Assembly (NCBI GenBank): GCA_002493835.1
Contig: DLAA01000052.1
Coordinates: 1 to 12,883, forward strand
DNA from: Lachnospiraceae bacterium UBA7060
Lineage (GTDB): Bacteria; Bacillota; Clostridia; Lachnospirales; Lachnospiraceae
Direction of reading: 5' to 3'
Length of the DNA stretch: 12,883 bases
Both the position numbers and the translations under genes were made by a program. Position 1 is the first letter of the stretch, and every line of letters starts with the position of its first letter. Positions 1 to 5,556 of the stretch are shown piece after piece. The notes beneath the pieces were generated by a model. That model searched no databases, had not been told where the DNA came from, and saw nothing but the letters and a program-made list of their open reading frames with translations.

Positions 1-18
1 CTCTGACATGGAGGATTA

Positions 19-76
19 GTGTGAGAAGAACTTCTGAAGACGTCCCGCCATAGGATAGGGAAAAAGCGTCTCACAC
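19..76 (+). promoter_or_regulatory. Structured 5' leader upstream of purO
   Basis: GTGTGAGA (19-26) is perfectly complementary to TCTCACAC (69-76), giving an 8 bp stem around 42 nt. The enclosed part can form smaller pairings: GACG (38-41) with CGTC (67-70), which competes with the outer stem, and CCC (43-45) with GGG (58-60). The element ends 15 nt before the ribosome binding site of the purine gene. No T-tract follows, so it is not an obvious terminator. I could not match it to a known purine-linked riboswitch. The start of the leader and the promoter lie outside the window or are not recognisable. Confidence 0.4.
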
Positions 77-106
77 GGGAGAATGGCAGAAGAGGAGATA
101 ATATTT

Positions 107-817
107 ATGGAGAAGAAAAATTTAGCGCAGGAACTTGCGGGGAACAGTTACCCGGGCCGGGGGATTGTGATCGGTAAGTCGTCTGACGGAAAATATGCGG
201 TGACGGCTTACTTTATCATGGGACGCAGCGGTAACAGCAGAAATCGGGTGTTTGTGGAGGATGGAGAGGGAATCCGTACGCAGGCGTTTGACCCTTCTAA
301 GCTGGAGGATCCCAGTTTGATTATCTATGCTCCGGTGCGGGTGCTTGGAAACAAAACCATTGTGACAAATGGCGATCAGACGGACACGATCTATGATCTG
401 ATGGATCAGCAGCAGACCTTTGAACAGGCGCTGCGTACCCGCAAGTTTGAGCCGGATGCACCGAATTATACGCCCCGTATTTCCGGAATCATGCATCTGG
501 AGAATGGCAGCTACAACTACGCCATGTCCATTTTAAAGAGCAATAATGGCGATCCTTCCTCATGCAGCCGCTATACCTTTGCCTACGAGAACCCGAAGGC
601 AGGGGAGGGACATTTTATCCACACGTATATGGGAGATGGGAATCCGCTTCCCAGTTTCGAGGGGGAGCCGGTTCTTGTGGAAATGGAGGGCAGTATTGAC
701 GAATTTGCGAAGATGGTCTGGGAGAATCTGAACGAAGAGAATAAGGTGTCGTTGTTTGTGCGTTACATTGAGATTACAACGGGAAAGTATGAAACAAGAA
801 TCGTAAATAAAAATTAA
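107..817 (+). CDS. purO: IMP cyclohydrolase, PurO type
   Basis: This 236-residue protein probably closes FAICAR to IMP, the last step of purine synthesis, in the cytoplasm. It resembles the stand-alone PurO family first known from archaea rather than the N-terminal domain of bifunctional PurH. Family-like segments are YPGRGIVIGKS (15-25), SGNSRNRVF near 41-49, IVTNGDQTDTIYD (85-97) and NYTPRISGIM (120-129). I chose ATG 107 because AGAGGAG (91-97) sits 9 nt upstream; the in-frame ATG at 83 directly abuts GGGAGA and would add eight unconserved residues. It is followed by a small gene and then the formyltransferase that makes its substrate, so the cluster is functionally coherent. The family call is from memory of PurO sequences, and I am fairly sure of it. 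Confidence 0.85.
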   Translation: MEKKNLAQELAGNSYPGRGIVIGKSSDGKYAVTAYFIMGRSGNSRNRVFVEDGEGIRTQAFDPSKLEDPSLIIYAPVRVLGNKTIVTNGDQTDTIYDLMDQQQTFEQALRTRKFEPDAPNYTPRISGIMHLENGSYNYAMSILKSNNGDPSSCSRYTFAYENPKAGEGHFIHTYMGDGNPLPSFEGEPVLVEMEGSIDEFAKMVWENLNEENKVSLFVRYIEITTGKYETRIVNKN

Positions 818-846
818 TAGCTGTAAAATGAGAGGAAGGAGGGCAC

Positions 847-987
847 ATGATCGATATGAATATGACAGAAACAGCAAGGCTGATACTTGACCTTAGAACC
901 AAAGGATGGAGTGATACGGATATTGTAAATCATATCCTGTACATTGTGACGGGAGAGGAAAAGTATAAGGCGGTACAACAATCATAG
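847..987 (+). CDS. Small conserved-looking protein between the two purine genes (46 aa)
   Basis: I do not recognise this protein. It starts at ATG 847 after a strong AGGAAGGAGGG ribosome binding site (833-843) and ends at TAG 987, 15 nt before the next start, so it is packed into the purine operon. The 46 residues include a hydrophobic-helix pattern (TETARLILDLRTKGW, then DIVNHILYIVTGEEKY) that suggests a small two-helix fold. There is no signal peptide, cysteine motif or membrane segment. The good start site, tight spacing and amphipathic pattern argue for a real gene. Its position suggests a regulator or subunit of the IMP-forming enzymes, but that is inference only. Confidence 0.65.
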   Translation: MIDMNMTETARLILDLRTKGWSDTDIVNHILYIVTGEEKYKAVQQS

Positions 988-1002
988 GGGAGAGCGGAAA
1001 CG

Positions 1003-2181
1003 ATGAATGAACTGGAATTGAAGTATGGGTGTAACCCGAATCAGAAGCCTTCCCGCATTTATATGGCGGACGGCAGTGACCTGCCAATTCAGGTGTTAAA
1101 CGGCAGACCCGGATATATCAACTTTTTGGATGCTTTCAATGGCTGGCAGTTAGTCAGCGAATTAAAGAAAGCAACAGGGCTTCCGGCGGCCACATCTTTT
1201 AAGCATGTCTCCCCCGCCGGGGCGGCAGTAGGTCTTCCCTTAAGTGAGACTCTTGCGAAGATCTACTGGGTAGATGATCTGGGAGAGCTTTCTCCTCTGG
1301 CCTGCGCTTATGCCAGAGCGAGGGGGGCGGACAGGATGAGTTCCTTTGGCGATTTTATCGCACTCTCTGATATCTGCGATGTGGATACAGCGAGACTTAT
1401 CAAGAGAGAGGTGTCAGACGGCGTGATCGCACCGGGATACGAGCCGGAGGCATTGGAGCTTCTGAAGGCGAAAAAGAAGGGAGCCTACAATGTAATTCAG
1501 ATAGATGCTTCTTATGTGCCAGCGCCCATTGAGGTAAAGCAAGTGTACGGTATCAGCTTTGAACAGGGCAGGAATGAACTGAAAATTGATGATGCCTTTT
1601 TTGATCATATTGTGACCAAGGCAAAGGAACTGCCAAGGCAGGCGAAGATCGATCTGGCCATCGCAATGATTACTCTGAAATATACACAGTCCAATTCCGT
1701 CTGCTATGTGAAGGATGGGCAGGCCATTGGCATTGGCGCGGGGCAGCAGTCCAGAATTCACTGTACCAGGCTTGCAGGAACGAAAGCGGATAATTGGTTT
1801 CTGAGACAGTCTCCCATGGTGTTAGAGTTACAGTTTGTGGACGGTATTGGCCGGGCGGACAGGGATAACGCCATCGATCTCTACATCGGAGAGGATTATA
1901 TGGACGTATTGGCTGATGGTGCATGGCAGAAGATTTTTAAAGTGAAACCGGAAGTGTTTACTGCAGAAGCGAAGCGGGCGTGGCTGGATCAGATGAGAGG
2001 TGTTGCCCTGGGGTCCGATGCGTTCTTTCCCTTTGGGGATAATATTGAGCGCGCCCACAGAAGCGGCGTGCAGTATGTGGCTCAGCCTGGCGGTTCCGTG
2101 CGGGACGACAACGTGATTGAGGTCTGCGATAAATATGGCATGACCATGTGCTTTACAGGAATCCGCCTGTTCCATCATTAA
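1003..2181 (+). CDS. Stand-alone AICAR formyltransferase (PurH C-terminal domain equivalent)
   Basis: The 392-residue protein should transfer a formyl group from 10-formyltetrahydrofolate to AICAR, making FAICAR for the PurO-like protein. It corresponds to the AICARFT part of PurH and lacks the N-terminal MGS-like cyclohydrolase domain of the normal fusion (about 510 residues in total). Family signatures are GRPGYINFLDAFNGWQLV (34-51), the catalytic Lys-His in SFKHVSPAGAA (K67, H68), IGIGAGQQSRIHCTRLAG in the middle, and PFGDNIERAHRSGV plus QPGGSVRDD near the C-terminus. GGGGAGA (987-993) lies 9 nt before ATG 1003. Many annotations would label it purH, but the cyclohydrolase half is absent, so I leave the symbol blank. 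No terminator follows; the ptb promoter comes next. Confidence 0.92.
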   Translation: MNELELKYGCNPNQKPSRIYMADGSDLPIQVLNGRPGYINFLDAFNGWQLVSELKKATGLPAATSFKHVSPAGAAVGLPLSETLAKIYWVDDLGELSPLACAYARARGADRMSSFGDFIALSDICDVDTARLIKREVSDGVIAPGYEPEALELLKAKKKGAYNVIQIDASYVPAPIEVKQVYGISFEQGRNELKIDDAFFDHIVTKAKELPRQAKIDLAIAMITLKYTQSNSVCYVKDGQAIGIGAGQQSRIHCTRLAGTKADNWFLRQSPMVLELQFVDGIGRADRDNAIDLYIGEDYMDVLADGAWQKIFKVKPEVFTAEAKRAWLDQMRGVALGSDAFFPFGDNIERAHRSGVQYVAQPGGSVRDDNVIEVCDKYGMTMCFTGIRLFHH

Positions 2182-2195
2182 AAGACGGATAAAAA

Positions 2196-2224
2196 TTGAT
2201 TTTCCGGTGTGACCGTGTTAAAAT
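2196..2224 (+). promoter_or_regulatory. Promoter of the ptb-buk operon
   Basis: TTGATT (2196-2201), a 17 nt spacer and TAAAAT (2219-2224) form a sigma-A type promoter, with an extended -10 TG at 2216-2217. Transcription would start near 2231, leaving a leader of about 135 nt before ptb. Read-through from the purine genes is also possible because no terminator is seen between them. Confidence 0.6.
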
Positions 2225-2235
2225 TTAGATAACGA

Positions 2236-2282
2236 GCAAACATCTGAGAAAAGTGGACAGAAAGCGCGAAGCGCGGGTTTGC
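2236..2282 (+). promoter_or_regulatory. Imperfect stem-loop in the ptb leader
   Basis: GCAAAC (2236-2241) pairs with GTTTGC (2277-2282). Inside is a small hairpin GCGC-GAA-GCGC (2264-2274). The flanks also carry a direct repeat, CGAGCAAA (2233-2240) and CGAGCAAA (2282-2289). The element lies entirely inside the predicted transcript. It may influence mRNA stability or translation; no known riboswitch was recognised. Confidence 0.35.
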
Positions 2283-2292
2283 GAGCAAAAAG

Positions 2293-2324
2293 AGTAAAAG
2301 TGTAAAAGAGTAAAAGGGTAAAAA
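2293..2324 (+). repeat. Tandem 8 bp repeat, four copies of NGTAAAAG
   Basis: Four 8 bp units follow each other: AGTAAAAG, TGTAAAAG, AGTAAAAG and GGTAAAAA. They sit in a purine-rich, unstructured stretch of the ptb leader just upstream of the ribosome binding region. Copy number could vary by slippage; an effect on ptb expression is inferred, not shown. Confidence 0.7.
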
Positions 2325-2365
2325 GAGAAGCTGCAAGAGAAAAACAAAGGAGTGGAAAAGGGAAA

Positions 2366-3286
2366 ATGAGCAAGAGTTTTGGGGATCTGTTATCGAAGGT
2401 ATCTGAGTGTGAGATGAAAAAGGTTGCTGTGGCGGTAGCCCAGGACAGCGCGGTGCTGGAAGCGGTGGTTGCAGCCAAGGAACGCGGCATAGCCGAGGCA
2501 GTTCTTGTAGGCGATGAGGACAAGATCAAAGAAGTGGCGGCAGCCGACAAGCTGGATGTAAGCGGTTTTGAAATCATTGATGAAAAGGACAATTATACGG
2601 CGGCTTTGAAGGCGGTGGAGCTGGTACATAACGGCAAGGCGGATATGTATATGAAAGGACTGATTGATACGAAGTCTTTCTTGAAGAGCGTGCTGGATAA
2701 GGAGGTCGGCCTGCGGACAGGAAAGGCTCTTTCCCACGTTTGCGTGTTCGAGGTGGAAGGCATTGATCATCTCCTTTTCTTGACAGATGTTGCATTTATG
2801 ACCTACCCCACGCTTGAGGATAAAGTACATATCATTGAGAATACGGTGGATGTCTGCCATGCCTGTGGTATTCCCAATCCGAAGGTGGCGCCTCTTGCGG
2901 CAGTGGAAGTGGTGAATCCGAAGATGCCTGTCACGGTGGAGGCGGAAGAGCTGACGAAGATGTGTGAGGAAGGCAAGATCACAGGATGTGTTGTGGACGG
3001 ACCTCTTTCTTTGGATTTGGCGATTGATCCTGAGGCGGCAAAGCATAAGGGTGCAGAGGGCAGAAAGATTGTGGGCGATGCAGATGTGCTTCTCTTCCCG
3101 GATATTCATGCGGGCAATCTGGTTTACAAATGTCTCGTGCATACAGCAAAAGTAAAGAATGGCAATATTCTGACGGGCACGAAAGCACCGGTGATTTTGA
3201 CTTCCCGTTCAGATGATTTTGAAACTAAAGTAAATTCATTGGCGCTGGGTGCGGTTATGGCAGGTGCTATGGCACAGATGAACTGA
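2366..3286 (+). CDS. ptb: Phosphate butyryltransferase
   Basis: The enzyme exchanges CoA for phosphate on butyryl-CoA to give butyryl phosphate, the first step of the ptb-buk route to butyrate. At 306 residues it matches the usual length of Ptb (about 300). The phosphotransacetylase-like fold is supported by VLVGDEDKIKEVA near 46-58, MYMKGLIDTKSFLKSVL near 94-110, SHVCVFEVEG, LTDVAFMTYPTLEDK, VVDGPLSLDLAID and LLFPDIHAGNLVYK. It could in principle act on acetyl-CoA, but the butyrate kinase downstream favours butyrate. The start ATG 2366 has AAAGGAG (2346-2352) 13 nt upstream, a rather long spacing, and a weaker AAAAGGG (2356-2362) only 3 nt away. The stop codon lies inside a hairpin before buk. 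Confidence 0.93.
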   Translation: MSKSFGDLLSKVSECEMKKVAVAVAQDSAVLEAVVAAKERGIAEAVLVGDEDKIKEVAAADKLDVSGFEIIDEKDNYTAALKAVELVHNGKADMYMKGLIDTKSFLKSVLDKEVGLRTGKALSHVCVFEVEGIDHLLFLTDVAFMTYPTLEDKVHIIENTVDVCHACGIPNPKVAPLAAVEVVNPKMPVTVEAEELTKMCEEGKITGCVVDGPLSLDLAIDPEAAKHKGAEGRKIVGDADVLLFPDIHAGNLVYKCLVHTAKVKNGNILTGTKAPVILTSRSDDFETKVNSLALGAVMAGAMAQMN

Positions 3287-3303
3287 TTGAGCGAAGCTCA
3301 ATC
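3285..3303 (+). repeat. Hairpin across the ptb stop codon plus partial copy
   Basis: GATTGAGC and GCTCAATC form a perfect 8 bp stem with a GAA loop; the stem begins within the ptb TGA codon. A partial copy, TGAGCGAAGC (3304-3313), follows immediately. No T-tract is present, so termination is unlikely. It may stabilise or process the ptb-buk mRNA or tune the two products. The GCGAAGC core also occurs in the ptb leader (2266-2272). Confidence 0.55.
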
Positions 3304-3345
3304 TGAGCGAAGCGTAACCAATAAAATGATGGAGGTATAGGCAAA

Positions 3346-4413
3346 ATGGCAATTAAAAGTTTAATTATCAATCCGGGTTCTACATCTACAAAAATTGGTG
3401 TATTTGAGGATGAAACTCTCCTGTTTGAGGAGACTTTGAGACATTCTACGGAAGAGATATCACAGTATGCGACGATCTTTGACCAGAAGGATTTCCGCAA
3501 AAAAATCATTACGGATTTATTGAAAGAGAAAAATTTTGATGTAAACTCTTTGAATATGGTTGTGGGCAGGGGCGGTATGTTAAAGCCGATTCCGGGAGGC
3601 ACTTATGCTGTGACCGATGATCTGTTAGAGGATCTGAAGGTCGGCGTACAGGGACAGCATGCTTCGAATCTTGGCGGTATTCTAGCCAGAGAGATTGCTG
3701 ATTCCATCGGCGTTCCCTCCTACATCGTAGACCCGGTGGTTGTGGATGAGCTTTCTCCAACCGCAAGATATTCCGGCATGGCGGAGATTCCTCGCGGGAG
3801 TATCTTCCATGCGTTAAACCAGAAAGCGGTGGCGAAAAGATATGCGGCTGAAATCGGGAAACCATATGAGTCATTGCGTCTCATTGTCGTTCATATGGGT
3901 GGCGGCGTATCCGTGGGTGCTCATGAGGACGGCAAAGTGGTCGATGTCTTTAGCGCTTTTGACGGCGACGGTGCTTTTTCGCCTGAGCGTGCGGGCGGCG
4001 TTCCCTGCGGTGCGCTCGTAAAACTCTGCTTCTCCGGGAAATATACAGAAAAGGAGATTTACGCTAAACTGATTGGCAAGGGCGGATTCAACGCATACTG
4101 CGGAACTAATGATATGCGGGATGTGGAGAAAAAAGTGCAGGAAGGCGACAAGAAGGCTGAGGAGGTAAGGGAGGCATTTATCACTCAGGTGGCAAAGGAT
4201 ATTGGTTCCATGGCCTGTGTTCTGCAAGGTAAGGTAGATCAGATTCTGGTGACAGGCGGTATTGCTTATGACAAGGCAGTGGTTGCAGGCCTGAAAGCGA
4301 AGGCGGAGTGGATTTCTCCCATGACCATTTACCCTGGCGAAGATGAGCTGACGGCGCTTGTGCAGGGCGGTTTGCGAGTGATGAAGGGTGAGGAAGAAGT
4401 GAAGGTATATTGA
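3346..4413 (+). CDS. buk: Butyrate kinase
   Basis: Butyrate kinase transfers the phosphate of butyryl phosphate to ADP, giving butyrate and ATP. At 355 residues it has the usual family length and belongs to the acetate kinase/ASKHA fold. Visible motifs are the N-terminal phosphate loop NPGSTSTKIG (9-18), GRGGMLKPIPGGTYAV (74-89), QHASNLGG (104-111), the second phosphate loop HMGGGVSVGAH (183-193), FDGDGAFSPERAGGVP (205-220) and the adenosine-site segment VTGGIAYD. GGAGG (3331-3335) precedes ATG 3346. It is the second gene of the operon, 59 nt after ptb, and is followed by a clear terminator. Relatives include branched-chain acid kinases, so some breadth of substrate is possible. Confidence 0.94.
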   Translation: MAIKSLIINPGSTSTKIGVFEDETLLFEETLRHSTEEISQYATIFDQKDFRKKIITDLLKEKNFDVNSLNMVVGRGGMLKPIPGGTYAVTDDLLEDLKVGVQGQHASNLGGILAREIADSIGVPSYIVDPVVVDELSPTARYSGMAEIPRGSIFHALNQKAVAKRYAAEIGKPYESLRLIVVHMGGGVSVGAHEDGKVVDVFSAFDGDGAFSPERAGGVPCGALVKLCFSGKYTEKEIYAKLIGKGGFNAYCGTNDMRDVEKKVQEGDKKAEEVREAFITQVAKDIGSMACVLQGKVDQILVTGGIAYDKAVVAGLKAKAEWISPMTIYPGEDELTALVQGGLRVMKGEEEVKVY

Positions 4414-4432
4414 GAAGCAGATTCTTATAAAT

Positions 4433-4482
4433 GTACGTGGCGGAGGGGCAAGTAAGTAAGCTTCTTTGCCACGTACCTTTTT
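4433..4482 (+). terminator. Rho-independent terminator of ptb-buk
   Basis: GTACGTGGC (4433-4441) and GCCACGTAC (4468-4476) form a perfect 9 bp stem. The interior can add AAG/CTT pairing. The stem is followed by C and five T (4478-4482), then CTTT. It starts 20 nt after the buk stop codon. Confidence 0.88.
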
Positions 4483-4517
4483 CTTTCCGCGCAACTTGGC
4501 CATTTGCAATTTTCCTT

Positions 4518-4546
4518 TTGCTAAATTACAGCAATTATGTTATGAT
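4518..4546 (+). promoter_or_regulatory. Promoter of the Rpn-like gene
   Basis: TTGCTA (4518-4523), a 17 nt spacer and TATGAT (4541-4546), with an extended -10 TG at 4538-4539. It lies after the buk terminator, so the next gene is probably its own transcription unit with a leader of about 95 nt. Confidence 0.6.
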
Positions 4547-4646
4547 TAGTAAAACATATCTGGGGATCTGAAATTCTGGAATATCTTTACTACATATCGT
4601 AGAATCTGAATCCCTTATATGAAAATAGAATAAGGGAGGACGAGCG

Positions 4647-5351
4647 GTGGGTAAGAAAGATGATTATCAATTTGATTATCTGGATGATGAAAGAAGGTTT
4701 GCAGACCAAATAAATGGAGCATTATTTGGCGGCAGACAAGTAGTGAAGCCGGAGGAATTGGAGCCGGAGGATTCCCAGTTTGCAGGTGAGGCATCAAAGC
4801 CAGGAACCGGCAGTATAAGGACGATTGTTGATAAGGTACGTGTTTGGAGAGGAAGGACCTTTCATATTTTTGTGGTAGAAAACCAGAATTATGTGGATTA
4901 TCAGATGGTATTACGGAATATGTTCTCGGAGAGCAACGGATACCGAAAACAGTGGAAACAGAAAAAGAGAGTACATAAAGAGAAACTAAAGGAGATTATG
5001 GAGGAAAATCATGAAGCATACAGTAAGATAGACAGCGACACGAAAGACATGCTGGAGATTGTGGCGAATGTGAAGATACCGGAAAAGTTTAAAATAATGG
5101 AAGAAGGAGAAGAGAGATACGATATGTGTAAGGCGTTTGAAGATATGCGGCTAGAGGGATATGAGGCAGGAAGGGCGGATGGCATAGCGGAAGGAATAGC
5201 AGAAGGAATAGCGGAAGGTATCGAAAAACTTATAAAGACGATTAGAGATCTTGGGGCTTCAAAATCGACAGCGTGCGGACAATTGGTTCAGAAATACGCA
5301 TTGAATGAAAAGGAAGCCAATGAAAAAATAGAAAAGTATTGGATAGATTAG
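4647..5351 (+). CDS. Rpn/transposase-31 family protein, apparently with an internal deletion
   Basis: The N-terminus (MGKKDDYQFDYLDDERRFADQIN, positions 1-23 read in part) and VVKPEEL (32-38) resemble multicopy clostridial proteins of the Rpn/PD-(D/E)XK family, which are linked to DNA cleavage and recombination. The nuclease-like strand is VVENQ (76-80: E78, Q80), with D62 upstream as a possible partner. C-terminal features are KLKEIMEENHEAY, DTKDMLEIVANVKIPEKF, MCKAFEDMR and the repeat GIAEGIAEGIAEGIEK. Full-length relatives, as I remember them, are about 300-350 residues and contain a central segment with a V-Y-x-G/W-D-G-P motif. Here (234 aa) the text jumps from the region near residue 99-110 straight to the C-terminal part. 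The start is GTG 4647 after AAGGGAGGA (4632-4640). It may be non-functional or a dominant-negative remnant. Confidence 0.65.
   Translation: MGKKDDYQFDYLDDERRFADQINGALFGGRQVVKPEELEPEDSQFAGEASKPGTGSIRTIVDKVRVWRGRTFHIFVVENQNYVDYQMVLRNMFSESNGYRKQWKQKKRVHKEKLKEIMEENHEAYSKIDSDTKDMLEIVANVKIPEKFKIMEEGEERYDMCKAFEDMRLEGYEAGRADGIAEGIAEGIAEGIEKLIKTIRDLGASKSTACGQLVQKYALNEKEANEKIEKYWID
5181..5216 (+). repeat. Three 12 bp coding repeats (GIAE)
   Basis: GGCATAGCGGAA, GGAATAGCAGAA and GGAATAGCGGAA encode GIAE three times in the C-terminal part of the Rpn-like protein. Such slippage-prone Gly-x-x-Glu repeats are typical of this family and probably form an extended helix. Confidence 0.85.
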
Positions 5352-5354
5352 CAA

Positions 5355-5439
5355 CGGGGATACGGGCAAACACCCCGGAAGAATCTGTGACAGGAAAGCC
5401 GAAGGTTGAACAGTGCTCTGTTTGTAAACCCGAGGGGTT
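5355..5439 (+). other. Cluster of short inverted repeats before the secA promoter
   Basis: Several hairpins follow the Rpn-like gene: CGGGG (5355-5359) with CCCCG (5373-5377); CTGT-G-ACAG (5385-5393); AACAG-TGCT-CTGTT (5409-5422); AACCC-GAG-GGGTT (5427-5439). None is followed by a T-tract. The stretch may be the structured 3' end of the upstream transcript or an uncharacterised RNA. I recognise no known family with confidence. Confidence 0.35.
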
Positions 5440-5443
5440 ATGC

Positions 5444-5472
5444 TTGAATTTGCCCCCTGCTTCTGGTAAAAT
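5444..5472 (+). promoter_or_regulatory. Promoter of secA
   Basis: TTGAAT (5444-5449), a 17 nt spacer and TAAAAT (5467-5472), with an extended -10 TG at 5464-5465. The expected start of transcription is near 5480, giving a leader of about 77 nt. Confidence 0.6.
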
Positions 5473-5556
5473 ATAGTTTGATATTTTGTTATGGCGGGGA
5501 TTTTATGAGAGAAAGGCATGTGTCATCCCAAATGAGCACATGAAAAAGAGAAGATT

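Noticed and set aside
1..82. ZTP (pfl) riboswitch before the purine genes
   Set aside because: CCCGCC is present, but the conserved CCGCCNGGGC core and its upstream partner domain are not visible.
83..106. Upstream ATG as the start of purO
   Set aside because: GGGAGA directly abuts it, leaving no proper spacing, whereas ATG 107 has AGAGGAG at 9 nt and begins where family similarity begins.
2390..3142. 250-codon open frame on the minus strand across ptb
   Set aside because: It lies wholly antisense to a clearly recognised gene, has no family resemblance and arises from codon bias; the same holds for the long minus-strand frames over buk, secA and prfB.
5355..5440. Cyclic di-GMP-I riboswitch before secA
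   Set aside because: GGGCAAAC and an AAAGCC patch recall the aptamer, but the required order, the ACGCAAAGCC core and the paired helices do not fit.
5505..5543. SecM-like leader peptide upstream of secA
   Set aside because: The 12-codon frame has no export signal or arrest-like motif and is too short; probably chance.
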